Source: Melastoma dodecandrum (lineage: Eukaryota > Streptophyta > Magnoliopsida > Myrtales > Melastomataceae). Taken from it: 64,000 nt of DNA. The stretch covers positions 992,001 to 1,056,000 of the forward strand of contig JARUPY010000536.1 of NCBI GenBank assembly GCA_029817715.1, written 5' to 3'. The first letter of the stretch is position 1; each line of letters begins with the position of its first letter. Positions 27,841-36,909 of this stretch are shown piece by piece. A program made the translations under genes and the position numbers. The notes beneath the pieces are model-generated. The model saw nothing but the letters and a program-made list of their open reading frames with translations, did no database searches and was not told the DNA's origin.

Positions 27841-29889
27841 TCACTGGGCGGCGAGAACGGCCGCGCCCGCGACGGGGTGGATCGTCACCTCGGCCCCGGA
27901 ATAGCGCACCATGCCGGTCAGCCGATCGACCTCCTGGCAGTCGGTCAGCAGGTTGACGTTGGCGTCGCGGTGGCCGTGCGGCACCGAGACCACGCCCGGG
28001 CGCATCTTCGGCTCGATCCGCGTCACGCCGGTCATCTCGCCCCGTGGCGTGCGCACCACCACCCGGTCGCCTTCGGTCAGCCCCGCCGCGTCCGCATCGA
28101 CGGGATGCAGCAGGACCTCGGGCGAGTCGCCCAGGAACAGCAGCTGGGCGTTCACATGCCGGCGCTGGCGGCGGGGGGTGAAGCGCAGCGGCTGCGGCCG
28201 GTCCAGGGCGGCGAGCTGGCGGGCGCTGATCGCCTGCAGCTGGGCGACCAGCTCGGCCGGCGCCAGACGCCAGCCGCCGAGCCGGGCGACATGCTCGTCC
28301 ACCCAGGGCGCCGGAAACTCCCGCTCGGTGGCGACGTAGCGGGTCTGGACCAGCTCGTCGAAGCTGCAGCGGGCATGCTCGACGATGCGGCGGAGCATCT
28401 GCTCGTCGGCTTCCTGGGTACGGTCGTCAGGCGGCAGGCCGGCGGGCGGCTCCGCCCCGATCCGGCGGATCAGCTCGGCGAAGACCCACCAGGCGGCGCG
28501 CCGGTCGCCGATCGGGGCCAGCATCGCCGGCGTGTACTGGGCGCTGACGTCCGGGTTCAGGAAGTCCCACAGCGTGAGGTCCGGCCGCTCCATCTGGTCG
28601 CGGGTCGGCAGGACGTGGGTGGACAGGGCGGTGGTCTCGTTCCGGACGATGTCGATCGAGACGAACAGGTCCAGCTTCTCCAGCGCCGGGATCAGGGCGT
28701 TGGCGTCGGGGAAGCAGCGCACCAGGTTGCCGCCGAGGTTGAGGAAGGCGTGCATGTGCCCCGCCTCGATCTCGTCGGGCACGGCGGCGCAGGGCCAGTC
28801 GCCGACGAAGCTCTGCAGCTCAGGCCGGCTCTTGGGGCCGGGCCCGAAGGGATGGGTGATGATCGGCAGCGGCTGGGCGTCCATGCGAAGGACGAAGCCG
28901 GGGTGAAACCAGGTCCCGCCCGGCCGGTTCATCGAGCCGGTGACGATCATCAGCACCCAGGCGAGCCACTGGGTGATGTTGGCGGCTTCGGACATGGTGA
29001 CGCCGGTGCCGGTCTCCACCGCCAGCCGTCCCGCCTTGCGCACCGAGGCGAGCAGGTCCGCCAGCTCGGCCTCGGCGACGCCGGCCAGCCGGGCGGCGTG
29101 GGCGGCGTCGTAGGGCGCCACGGCGGCGCGCAGGGCCTCCACGTCGACGGTGCTCGAGGCGAGCGTCGCCTCGTCGGCGCCGTGCTCCAGCAGCTCGCGG
29201 ATCAGGTAGGCCAGGACGGCGTAGTCGGCTCCTGGCCGCGGGGCCATGTGGCGGGTGGCGAAGTGGGCGGTCTCGTTCTCGCGCGGATCGATCACCCACA
29301 CCTCGCCCCGGGCGGCCACCGCCTTGATGGTCGGCGCGGGGTTCGGCATGGCCACCGTATGCCCGTGCGAGATGAGCGGGTTGATGCCGATGAAGATCAC
29401 CAGCTTCACCGCCTCGTAGTCCGGGCGCACGCTGAAGCCGGGGAAGCCGCCGACCAGCGAGCTGACCACCGTCTTCGCGGTCCCGTCGATGGTCAGGGGA
29501 CTGAAGCGGGCGGGGGTGCCGATGGCCTGCTGCAGCGCCTCGGCCATGCGGTAGCCCGGCGGGTCCATGCCCACGCCGCTGCCGTAGAAGACGCCGACGG
29601 AGGCCGGTCCGTCCGTGTCGATGGCGCGGCGCAGCTTGGCGGCGATGTCGTCCAGGCAGGTGTCCCAGTCCACCGGGCGCAGCTCGCCGTCGATCCGCAT
29701 CATCGGCCGCTCGATCCGCTCTGGATGGTGGTGCACCTGGCCGAGCGCCCGGCCCTTGGGACAGGTGTAGCCGCGGGTGACGGGGTGCTCCTTGTCGCCC
29801 CGGACGCGGATGATCTCCTCGCCCTCCATGTCGACCAGGATGCCGCACTGCGCGGTGCAGATGCGGCAGAAACTGCGCTCGGTACGCAT
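27841..29889 (-). CDS. Molybdopterin (bis-MGD) oxidoreductase with N-terminal [4Fe-4S]
   Basis: 682 residues from ATG 29889 (AGGGAA upstream). A Cys pattern C8-x2-C11-x3-C15-x27-C43 (CRICTAQC ... GYTCPKG) binds a [4Fe-4S] cluster. The DMSO-reductase-superfamily body and the C-terminal MGD-binding beta barrel (VDADAAGLTEGDRVVVRTPRGE) are present. There is no twin-arginine signal, so it is probably cytosolic, as in formate dehydrogenase-like or assimilatory enzymes. No electron-transfer or chaperone gene is adjacent, and the substrate cannot be inferred. Confidence 0.9.
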   Translation of the reverse strand: MRTERSFCRICTAQCGILVDMEGEEIIRVRGDKEHPVTRGYTCPKGRALGQVHHHPERIERPMMRIDGELRPVDWDTCLDDIAAKLRRAIDTDGPASVGVFYGSGVGMDPPGYRMAEALQQAIGTPARFSPLTIDGTAKTVVSSLVGGFPGFSVRPDYEAVKLVIFIGINPLISHGHTVAMPNPAPTIKAVAARGEVWVIDPRENETAHFATRHMAPRPGADYAVLAYLIRELLEHGADEATLASSTVDVEALRAAVAPYDAAHAARLAGVAEAELADLLASVRKAGRLAVETGTGVTMSEAANITQWLAWVLMIVTGSMNRPGGTWFHPGFVLRMDAQPLPIITHPFGPGPKSRPELQSFVGDWPCAAVPDEIEAGHMHAFLNLGGNLVRCFPDANALIPALEKLDLFVSIDIVRNETTALSTHVLPTRDQMERPDLTLWDFLNPDVSAQYTPAMLAPIGDRRAAWWVFAELIRRIGAEPPAGLPPDDRTQEADEQMLRRIVEHARCSFDELVQTRYVATEREFPAPWVDEHVARLGGWRLAPAELVAQLQAISARQLAALDRPQPLRFTPRRQRRHVNAQLLFLGDSPEVLLHPVDADAAGLTEGDRVVVRTPRGEMTGVTRIEPKMRPGVVSVPHGHRDANVNLLTDCQEVDRLTGMVRYSGAEVTIHPVAGAAVLAAQ

Positions 29890-30193
29890 TGGCCGTTCCC
29901 TGGGGCGGCGGGTCGAGCCGGGGCCTGCCCCGCCTGTGGCGCATCTACCCTGCGATCGGGCTGTCTGCATCGCAAGTTGAAGCGGCGGCGACCGGTTTCA
30001 GATCGCCGGCCCGATGAGCTTTGGTGATGTGCGCAAGAAGCCTTGGCGCTGGAGCGCCTGTGGAGAAGCGCTGCCATGCCACGCAAGTCTTCGCCAAGTG
30101 CTGGAGGCGCCCGCCCCGTTGCGATCTCGTCGAACGGCTAAGCGGTGGATGCGCCGATGAGCCGTCTTTCATCTTGCTCGCCGGCAAGATCGC
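29890..30193. other. Gene-free stretch, no clear feature
   Basis: 304 bp between two minus-strand genes. I see only a 6-bp hairpin, GGCGCT-GG-AGCGCC (30045-30058), without a T-run. The stretch presumably holds the promoter of the molybdopterin oxidoreductase on the minus strand. Confidence 0.5.
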
Positions 30194-30625
30194 CTAAACG
30201 GGCGTTCGCCGCGCAAGAGTCTGAACCGCCCGGCGTTTTCCGACGGCCGCCGCCACCCCGCCGGACACCGCCAGCAGCAGGCCGGTGTTCAACAGGTTGT
30301 ACTCCACCACATAGCTGTAGAGGTGGCGGCCCTCCACCTGCACCACGGTCAGGTGCAGCAGGATCATCAGCAGCTGGGCGACCAAGGCCGCCAGCACCCA
30401 CACCCGGAACTCCGTCGTGCAGAGCAGGATCGCCAGCCCGATCGCGCACAGGCTGTCGCTGCCGGCCAGGAAGTCCGGGCCGGTCTGGATGCGCAGCAGC
30501 TGGCAGGCGACGCCCGTCGCCCAGCACAGGGCGATGATCGCGCCCCCGGCGCGCAAGGGGCCGTCGCCCCAGATCAGCGCGGCGGCGCATGCGAGGATGG
30601 CGGCGAGGATGCCGATGAGGATCAT
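30194..30625 (-). CDS. Small integral membrane protein of unknown function
   Basis: 143 residues with about four hydrophobic segments (around 1-20, 26-44, 58-92 and 108-127) and a basic C-terminus (KRRAVQTLARR). I do not recognise the family. The start at 30625 gives an immediate membrane segment. It lies 38 bp downstream of the GT2 gene on the same strand and may be co-transcribed with it. Confidence 0.65.
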   Translation of the reverse strand: MILIGILAAILACAAALIWGDGPLRAGGAIIALCWATGVACQLLRIQTGPDFLAGSDSLCAIGLAILLCTTEFRVWVLAALVAQLLMILLHLTVVQVEGRHLYSYVVEYNLLNTGLLLAVSGGVAAAVGKRRAVQTLARRTPV

Positions 30626-30663
30626 GCGCCGTTTCGCAATTGAAAGCTGTCCACAGGCGCGGC

Positions 30664-31668
30664 TTACCCTGTGGATGATCCCGTGTCAGGCGCGGGCGTC
30701 AGCTCGCGGCGGAATGGCGCGGCCGGACTGGAGGCGACGACCCGCAGGACATCGCGGAAGGGCGTGCGCCGGCCGCGGGCGAGCGAACGCCTGTCCTTCA
30801 GGAACGGGCCAATCCCCGTCAGCGCCGCCCAGTAGCTGCGCCAGACGGGCCGGAACACGCCCCGCCGCACCGCACTGCCGAGGTACAGCAGGTTGAAGGC
30901 CAGGGCGTAAGGCAGGAACAGCCAGAACCAGCCGCCGGGCGTGTTCTTCACGAAGGTCCAGATGCGGTTCCGGTGCCCATGGAACATGGTGAAGTCGGAA
31001 TAGCGGCCCGATATGCCCGATCCGGCGTGGCGCACCACCGCCTCAGACACGCGCCGGGCGGTCCAGCCCGCCGCCCGCAGGCGGTGGCCGAGGTCCAGGT
31101 CCTCGCAGTAGCAGAAGAAACGTTCGTCGAAGCCGCCGGCCGCCTGGAACGCCTCGCGCCGGTACAGGGCCGCCGCCCCGCACGGGGAGAAGATCTCGCC
31201 GTCGCCCGGCGTCCGCTCGCCCGGCCACCCTTCGCCCGCCCGCCAGGCCAGGCCCGCCACGTGCCAGACGTCGCCCAGCCCGTCGAGCACCGTCGGATCG
31301 TCCAGCCGCCGCTGCACCGAGCCGAAGCTCGCCGCCCCGGGATGCCGCCGCGCGCCCTCGACCAGCGCCGCCAGCCAGTCCGGATCGGGCGTGGCGTCGG
31401 GATTCAGCAGCGCCAGGAATTCCGAGCCGCTCTGCGCCGCCACCAGGTTGTTGGCCAGGGCGAAGCCCAGGTTGCCGCCCATGTCGCGCACCTGGAAGCG
31501 ATCGTCCGGCAGCCGCAGCGCTGCGACCGACCCGTCGGAGGAGCCGTTGTCCGCCACCACCGCCTCGAAGGCCGTGAAGGTCTGCATCGCCAGCGCGTCG
31601 ACGCAGGCCTGCAGGAAGGCGCCGCTCTCATAGGCGACGATCACGACGGTGACGGTGGGCGGGGGCAT
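30664..31668 (-). CDS. Family 2 glycosyltransferase, rhamnosyltransferase-like
   Basis: 334 residues. The GT-A domain has VTVVIVAYESGAFLQACVDAL, VVADNGSSDGS, LLNPDATPDPDWL (DxD-like position) and GGFDERFFCYCEDLDLGHRL, the ED-D acceptor-side motif of WcaA/rhamnosyltransferase-type enzymes. A C-terminal hydrophobic segment (about residues 245-265) suggests membrane association. It is probably involved in polysaccharide or O-antigen synthesis and is divergent from galE with a 125-bp gap. Confidence 0.88.
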   Translation of the reverse strand: MPPPTVTVVIVAYESGAFLQACVDALAMQTFTAFEAVVADNGSSDGSVAALRLPDDRFQVRDMGGNLGFALANNLVAAQSGSEFLALLNPDATPDPDWLAALVEGARRHPGAASFGSVQRRLDDPTVLDGLGDVWHVAGLAWRAGEGWPGERTPGDGEIFSPCGAAALYRREAFQAAGGFDERFFCYCEDLDLGHRLRAAGWTARRVSEAVVRHAGSGISGRYSDFTMFHGHRNRIWTFVKNTPGGWFWLFLPYALAFNLLYLGSAVRRGVFRPVWRSYWAALTGIGPFLKDRRSLARGRRTPFRDVLRVVASSPAAPFRRELTPAPDTGSSTG

Positions 31669-31793
31669 TCGCGCCCTGCTTAGCGCCTGGGCGTCGGCGG
31701 CGGGAGGGCCGTTGCGCTCGCGGGGAGCTTCAAGGCGGCTTGAGCCTTTGCGTACCGGTCGCCATAAGCCCGGCGGACCCGAGGAGAGCCTTC

Positions 31794-32780
31794 GTGAAGA
31801 CCATCTTCGTCACCGGCGGCGCCGGCTATGTCGGCAGTCACTGTTGCAAGGAGTTCGCCCGCCAGGGCTGGACAGTGGTGGTCTACGACAACCTCAAGCA
31901 TGGCTGGCGGGACATGGTCCGCTGGGGCGAGCTGATCGAGGGGGACATCCTGGACGCTCCCGCCCTGGACGCCGCGATCGCGCGGGTGAAGCCGGACGTG
32001 CTGGCCCACTTCGCCGCCCTGATCTCGGTGGGCGAGTCGGTGGCCGACCCGGCGCTGCACTACCGCAACAACACGGTCGGCGCCTTCAACATCCTGGAAT
32101 CCCTGCGCGCCAACGGGGTGGACAAGATGATCTTCTCCTCCACCGCGGCGACCTACGGCGAGCCGCAGTCCGCCCCGATGCCCGAGACCCACCGCCAGCT
32201 GCCGATCAATCCCTATGGCTGGTCCAAGCTGATGGTCGAGCGGATGATGTCGGACTACGCCAACGCCTACGGCCTGCGCTACGCGGCGCTGCGCTACTTC
32301 AACGCCGCCGGCGCCAGCCCTGACGGCGACATCGGCGAGCGGCACGAGCCGGAAACCCATGTGATCCCGCTCGCCGCCCGCGGCGCGCTGCGCGACGACT
32401 ACCAGTTCACCATCTTCGGCGACGACTTCGAGACGCGCGACGGCACCTGCGTGCGGGACTACATCCATGTCTCCGACCTCGGCCGGGCGCACGCCGCGGC
32501 GGCGGACTACCTGATGGCCGGGGGCAAGGGGGACGCCTTCAACCTCGGCACGGGGGAGGGCACCACCGTCAAGGAGATCGCCGACGCCATCGAGAAGGTG
32601 TCCGGCAAGCCGCTGCCCCGCAAGGTCGGCCCGCGCCGGGCGGGCGACCCGCCGGTGCTGGTGGCTTCCAACGTCAAGGCGCGGGAGGTCCTGGGCTGGA
32701 CCCCGGTGGACTCCTCGATCGACAACATCGTCTCCAGCGCCTGGGCCTGGGCCCAGCGGGAGCTGGCGGCCAAGGGCTGA
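31794..32780 (+). CDS. galE: UDP-glucose 4-epimerase
   Basis: 328 residues from GTG 31794 (GAGGAG 7 nt upstream). It is an extended short-chain dehydrogenase: NAD motif GGAGYVG (residues 8-14), catalytic Ser/Thr in SSTAATYGEP (115-117) and Y141-x3-K145 in NPYGWSKL. The sequence MIFSSTAATYGEP and RYFNAAGASPDGDIGE are typical of GalE. It supplies UDP-galactose for surface polysaccharide, fitting the neighbouring GT2. Confidence 0.95.
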   Translation: MKTIFVTGGAGYVGSHCCKEFARQGWTVVVYDNLKHGWRDMVRWGELIEGDILDAPALDAAIARVKPDVLAHFAALISVGESVADPALHYRNNTVGAFNILESLRANGVDKMIFSSTAATYGEPQSAPMPETHRQLPINPYGWSKLMVERMMSDYANAYGLRYAALRYFNAAGASPDGDIGERHEPETHVIPLAARGALRDDYQFTIFGDDFETRDGTCVRDYIHVSDLGRAHAAAADYLMAGGKGDAFNLGTGEGTTVKEIADAIEKVSGKPLPRKVGPRRAGDPPVLVASNVKAREVLGWTPVDSSIDNIVSSAWAWAQRELAAKG

Positions 32781-32813
32781 TCCCTTAACCTCCCCCTGGG
32801 TAGAGTGCGGGGC

Positions 32814-33230
32814 ATGTTCGCCCCGCCTCTTTCCCGCGCGGCCCGCCGCGGCCTGCTGATCCTCGCCGCCGCGCACGGGCTGTGGGCCGGCGCGGCGGCG
32901 GCCAAGGAAGTGTCGAAGAACAACACGGCGACCTTCACCAGCTTCGACGCCCTGACCGCCACCATCTGGCGGCCGGACGGACGCCGGGGCGTGATCACCG
33001 TACAGGGCGGACTGGACGTGCAGGACCCCGCCCTGCACGCCCGCGCGGCCCAGTCCGTCCCGCTGCTGCGCGACGCCTACATCCGGGTCCTGAACGTCTA
33101 TGCGGCCGCCCTCGTCCCAGGCGCCGCGCCCGACGTGGACCAGATCGGCCTGCGGCTGCAGCAGGCCACCGACCGGGTGCTGAAGAAGTCGGGCGCGCGG
33201 GTGCTGCTCGGCACCGTGCTGGTGAACTAG
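32814..33230 (+). CDS. Exported protein of unknown function
   Basis: 138 residues from ATG 32814. A basic N-terminus (SRAARRG) and hydrophobic stretch ending AAAAK form a signal peptide. The mature part ends with [16 protein letters not shown], then [26 protein letters not shown]. This vaguely recalls the C-terminal half of FliL-like proteins, but I cannot assign it. Its TAG stop is interleaved with the stop of the convergent gene within the palindrome CTAG (33227-33230). Confidence 0.7.
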   Translation: MFAPPLSRAARRGLLILAAAHGLWAGAAAAKEVSKNNTATFTSFDALTATIWRPDGRRGVITVQGGLDVQDPALHARAAQSVPLLRDAYIRVLNVYAAALVPGAAPDVDQIGLRLQQATDRVLKKSGARVLLGTVLVN

Positions 33231-33514
33231 CTCTCGGCGAGATCGTCCATGAAGCGGGCCATCTGCAGGTCCAGCGCGGTCACGCCCCCGGCGTCGTGGG
33301 TGGCCAGCAGGACGTCCACCGTGTTGTAGACATTGGACCATTCGGGGTGGTGGTCCAGCTTCTCGGCCAAGAGCGCCACCTTCGTCATGAAGCCGAAGGC
33401 GGCGTTGAAGTCGGCGAACTTGAAGCGCCTGACGATCGCCTCGCGCCCCTTGGCGGCGTCCCAGCCTTCCAGCTGGGCGAGGGCCGCCTCGACTCCGATC
33501 TTCTCGCGCGCCAT
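33227..33514 (-). CDS. Pterin-4-alpha-carbinolamine dehydratase
   Basis: 95 residues from ATG 33514. Family motif: H55-H56-P57 (LDHHPEW), Y63 and H73 in [15 protein letters not shown]. It regenerates dihydropterin from the 4a-hydroxy form made by aromatic amino-acid hydroxylases. No hydroxylase gene is nearby. The ending shares CTAG with the convergent gene. Confidence 0.93.
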   Translation of the reverse strand: MAREKIGVEAALAQLEGWDAAKGREAIVRRFKFADFNAAFGFMTKVALLAEKLDHHPEWSNVYNTVDVLLATHDAGGVTALDLQMARFMDDLAES

Positions 33515-33640
33515 TGTCGTGCTCCCGGTGGCAGGCCCGCAGTCTAGCGGAACGGCGCCTCGCTCGACCAGCGAGCGGCCTTCTCCTGCGGGTTGAAGGT
33601 GGGCGCATGGCGTAAGCGCCTGTGGTTTGTGGAGGCTGCA

Positions 33641-34345
33641 ATGATCGTGGGCCCCCGTATGTCCTGGTTCCCCAAGCTGTCCAGCCTGGCCCTGGCCGCC
33701 TTCGCCCTCGCCGCGCCCGCCGGCGCGCAGGAGCTGTCCGGCGCGCCGATGGCCCAGGGCTACGCCCCGCCTATGGACGGCGGCTACGGCGCCACGCCGC
33801 GGGGGCCGGGCGCCTACGCCTACGCCCAGCCGCAGGAGGGCCGCCATGGCCGTCGGCGCGGGGGCGAGGGGGAGTGCTACGCCCAGGTCCGCTACCCCGC
33901 CCAGTACGGCCCCCCGCCGACCGGGCCGGAATATATCTGGCGCCAGGCCCCCGCGCCCCCCGGCGCGCCGGGGCCGGTCTGGTGCCTGACGGTGCAGCCT
34001 TTCCCGAACCAGCCGGTGCAGGTGGCGCCCGCGCGGCTCGGCTGGATCCGCGTGCTGTGCGCCGACGATACGACGCCGGAGCGGGTCTCCCACGTGCAGC
34101 AGCGCCTGCGCGAGCGCGGCCTGTACCGGGGCGAGATCGACGGACGCTACGACCAGCAGACCGCCTATGCGGTCGCCTCGTTCCAGTCGCAGAGCCGCAT
34201 CGAGCACCGCGGCTATCTCAGCTACGAGACGATGACCGCCCTGGACGGCCCGCCGCCTCCGCCGCCGCGGCCGGTCTCCTACCGCCGGCCGACGACGTTC
34301 GAGCGCGGCTATCTCACCTGGCCCGGCAAGAGCCGCTACTGGTGA
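33641..34345 (+). CDS. Exported peptidoglycan-binding-domain protein
   Basis: 234 residues from ATG 33641 (GGAGG 5 nt upstream). A signal peptide ends near APAGAQ. The middle is rich in Pro, Gly and Tyr. The C-terminal part holds a PG_binding_1-like unit: [24 protein letters not shown]..., [23 protein letters not shown]. An 8-Pro tract follows. Likely periplasmic or cell-wall associated; the exact role is unknown. Confidence 0.8.
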   Translation: MIVGPRMSWFPKLSSLALAAFALAAPAGAQELSGAPMAQGYAPPMDGGYGATPRGPGAYAYAQPQEGRHGRRRGGEGECYAQVRYPAQYGPPPTGPEYIWRQAPAPPGAPGPVWCLTVQPFPNQPVQVAPARLGWIRVLCADDTTPERVSHVQQRLRERGLYRGEIDGRYDQQTAYAVASFQSQSRIEHRGYLSYETMTALDGPPPPPPRPVSYRRPTTFERGYLTWPGKSRYW

Positions 34346-34405
34346 GCCGCCCGCGGTAGCGGTCGCCTCGTCCAGGCGCTATGCGGGCGGCGAGGAGCCG
34401 CCCCC

Positions 34406-35680
34406 ATGGACCAGACCGCCCATCCGCCCGCCGCCCCCGGCAAGCCGGGGCTGACCGTATCCCCGCTCGCCGTCCCCTTCCCGCAGATGGGCGAGGTGCG
34501 CGGCGTGGAGATCGCGGTGGCCAGCGGCGGCCTGTACAAGCACGTCCGCAACGACATCACCCTGTTCCGCTTCGCTGAGGGGACGGCCTGCGCCGGCGTG
34601 TTCACCCGCAACGCGGTGTGCGCCGCTCCGGTCGACGCCTGCCGCGCCGCGCTGAAGGCCACGGGCGGGGAGGCGCGGGCCTTGGTGATCAACGCCGGCT
34701 GCGCCAACGCCTTCACTGGCCAGGCGGGCCGGCAGGCGGTGGCGCGCGTGACCGACGCGCTGAGCGCCGAGCTCGGCTGCCGCAGCGAGGCGGTGCTGAC
34801 CGCCTCCACCGGCGTGATCGGCGTGGTGCTGCCCTACGGCAAGATCCTCGACCGGCTGGGCGCGCTGACGACCGACCTCGCCCCCGATCGCTGGGACGCG
34901 GCGGCCCAGGCGATCATGACCACCGACACCTTTCCCAAGGGGGCGGTCGCTTCGGCCCTGATCGACGGGACGCCGGTCAAGATCGCCGGCATCGCCAAGG
35001 GTTCGGGCATGATCGCGCCGGACATGGCCACCATGCTGGGATTCGTCGCCACGGACGCCGACCTGACGCCGGCGGTGATCCAGGCGGTGCTGGACCGCGG
35101 CGTACGCGACACCTTCAACGCGGTGACGGTGGACGGCGACACCTCCACCAACGACACCCTCCTGCTGTTCGCCACCGGCCGTTCCGGCGCGCCGCGGATC
35201 GCCGATCCGGCCGACCCGCGCCTGGCGGACTTCGCCCGGGCGCTGGACGGCGTGCTGCTCGACCTCGCCCAGCAGTTGATCCGCGACGGGGAGGGGGCGA
35301 CCAAGTTCGTGCAGGTGACGGTCGAGGGCGCCGCCTCCGACGCCTCGGCCCGCAAGATCGCCCGCACCATCTGCGAAAGCCCGCTGGTGAAGACCGCCAT
35401 CACCGGCGAGGACGCCAACTGGGGCCGGATCGTCGCCGCCGCCGGCCGCGCGGGCGAGCCGATCGATACGGCGCGGCTGTCGGTCAGCTTTGGGGCGCTG
35501 GTCGCCGCCACGGACGGCGCGGTCTCGCCCGGCTACGACGAGGCGGCGATGAGCGCCTACATGAAACGTCCGGAGCTGGAGATCGGCGTCGGGGTGGGCG
35601 CAGGGGCCGGGCGGGCGGTGATGTGGACCTGCGATCTCAGCCACGGCTACGTCTCGATCAACGGCGACTATCGCTCCTGA
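34406..35680 (+). CDS. argJ: Bifunctional ornithine/glutamate N-acetyltransferase
   Basis: 424 residues, normal length. It transfers acetyl from N-acetylornithine to glutamate (and may use acetyl-CoA) in arginine synthesis. The self-cleavage site is clear: KGSGMIAPDMATMLGF, cut between A208 and T209 to give alpha and beta chains. GWDASAQAIMTTDTFPK-like and GEDANWGRIVAAAGR segments also match. The ATG at 34406 has GAGGAG 11-12 nt upstream. Confidence 0.97.
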   Translation: MDQTAHPPAAPGKPGLTVSPLAVPFPQMGEVRGVEIAVASGGLYKHVRNDITLFRFAEGTACAGVFTRNAVCAAPVDACRAALKATGGEARALVINAGCANAFTGQAGRQAVARVTDALSAELGCRSEAVLTASTGVIGVVLPYGKILDRLGALTTDLAPDRWDAAAQAIMTTDTFPKGAVASALIDGTPVKIAGIAKGSGMIAPDMATMLGFVATDADLTPAVIQAVLDRGVRDTFNAVTVDGDTSTNDTLLLFATGRSGAPRIADPADPRLADFARALDGVLLDLAQQLIRDGEGATKFVQVTVEGAASDASARKIARTICESPLVKTAITGEDANWGRIVAAAGRAGEPIDTARLSVSFGALVAATDGAVSPGYDEAAMSAYMKRPELEIGVGVGAGAGRAVMWTCDLSHGYVSINGDYRS

Positions 35681-35744
35681 CGCTGCATTGCCTTCGGCCG
35701 CCGCGGCGACCTATATGGCCGCGGTTTTGAGAGGGCCCGGCGGG

Positions 35745-36386
35745 ATGGATTTCGCGGCTGCGCGCGTGAACATGGTGGAGAACCAGGTCCGCACCAACGA
35801 CGTGACGGACCTGCCGATCCAGGACGCCATGCGCGTGATCCGGCGCGAGCGCTTCTGCCTGCCGGGAAAGCAGTACCTGGCCTATGCTGAAGCCAGCGCG
35901 CCCTACGCGCCGGGCCTGTTCCTGATGCCGCCGCGCGACGTCTCCAAGCTGCTCCAGGCGGTCTATCCCAAGCCCGGCGAGACGGCGCTGGCGATCGCCG
36001 CGCCCTATGCCGCCGCCCTGCTGGCCGAGATGGGCCTGAAGGTGACGCTGCGCCTGCCCAACACCGAGGCGGCCCAGGCGGTCGCCGCCGGCCTGGAGGG
36101 GGCGGCGGTCACGGTGAGCGTCGGCGACCTGGCCGGCCCGGTGGACGAACTCGGCGGTCCCTACGACGTCCTGCTCTGCGAAGCCGGCGTGTCCGACACA
36201 CCCACGGCGTGGCGGGAGGCGGTGGCCGTCGGCGGCCGGCTGGCGGTGGTCGAGCGCAACGGCCCGGTCGGCAAGGCCATCCTGTACATGCGCGGCGAGG
36301 ACGGCCTGATCGCCCGGCGCGAGGTGTTCGATTCCTCCCCCGAACCGCTGCCCGGCTTCGAGCGCAAGGCGCAGTTCACGTTCTGA
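35745..36386 (+). CDS. Protein-L-isoaspartate O-methyltransferase-like protein, degenerate SAM site
   Basis: 213 residues from ATG 35745. The N-terminus (ARVNMVENQVRTNDVTDLPIQDAM) matches the Pcm-related proteins often found upstream of tolC in Caulobacterales. Motif I, normally a Gly-rich loop (GTGSGY-like), reads ALAIAAPYAAALLAEMG, with the key glycines missing. It may have lost methyltransferase activity. No tolC follows here; the next gene encodes a VOC protein. Confidence 0.75.
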   Translation: MDFAAARVNMVENQVRTNDVTDLPIQDAMRVIRRERFCLPGKQYLAYAEASAPYAPGLFLMPPRDVSKLLQAVYPKPGETALAIAAPYAAALLAEMGLKVTLRLPNTEAAQAVAAGLEGAAVTVSVGDLAGPVDELGGPYDVLLCEAGVSDTPTAWREAVAVGGRLAVVERNGPVGKAILYMRGEDGLIARREVFDSSPEPLPGFERKAQFTF

Positions 36387-36471
36387 CGCCCCGGAGTTCG
36401 CGCGGCGTCGTTTGTCAGGCGACCTCGGCCTGGTCCGCCAAGGGGTCGGGGCGCCGGATCAGGAGGAAGCG

Positions 36472-36855
36472 ATGTTCAGCCACGTCATGATCGGCAGCAA
36501 CGACCTCGAGCGGTCAAAGGCCTTCTACGACGCCTTGTTCGCCGCCGTCGGCGGTCCGAGCGGGGTGATCGATCCGCTGGGCCGGCTCAGCTACGTCCAC
36601 AACGGCGGCCGCTTCATGATCACCCGGCCGATCGACGGCCAGCCGGCCACCGCCGCCAACGGCGGCACCCTGGGCTTCGCCATGGACGGTCCCGAGCAGG
36701 CTGAAGCCTGGCACAAGGCGGGGCTGGAGAATGGCGGCTCGAGCATCGAGGCCGACCCCGGCGTGCGCCATTCGCCGTTCGGCCCGCTGTATCTCGCCTA
36801 TCTTCGCGACCCGGACGGCAACAAGCTCTGCGCCTTGCACCGCGTGGTTTCCTGA
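36472..36855 (+). CDS. VOC-family (glyoxalase/bleomycin-resistance fold) protein
   Basis: 127 residues from ATG 36472 with AGGAGG 5 nt upstream. The fold is evident from FSHVMIGSNDLERSKAFYDALF at the start and YLAYLRDPDGNKLCALHR at the end. It could be a small metal-dependent lyase, dioxygenase or binding protein; the substrate is unknown. A 13-bp hairpin follows the stop. Confidence 0.87.
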   Translation: MFSHVMIGSNDLERSKAFYDALFAAVGGPSGVIDPLGRLSYVHNGGRFMITRPIDGQPATAANGGTLGFAMDGPEQAEAWHKAGLENGGSSIEADPGVRHSPFGPLYLAYLRDPDGNKLCALHRVVS

Positions 36856-36862
36856 CCGTGTT

Positions 36863-36896
36863 CCTGTCGTCGCCCCACGCTGAGGGCGGCGACAGG
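36863..36896. terminator. Strong hairpin between convergent genes
   Basis: CCTGTCGTCGCCC (36863-36875) pairs with GGGCGGCGACAGG (36884-36896) over 13 bp with one G-U, loop 8 nt. It lies between the VOC stop (36855) and the convergent ABC-binding-protein stop (36910). It probably ends transcripts from both sides, though the T-runs are poor. Confidence 0.6.
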
Positions 36897-36909
36897 TCTC
36901 GGGGCCAAT

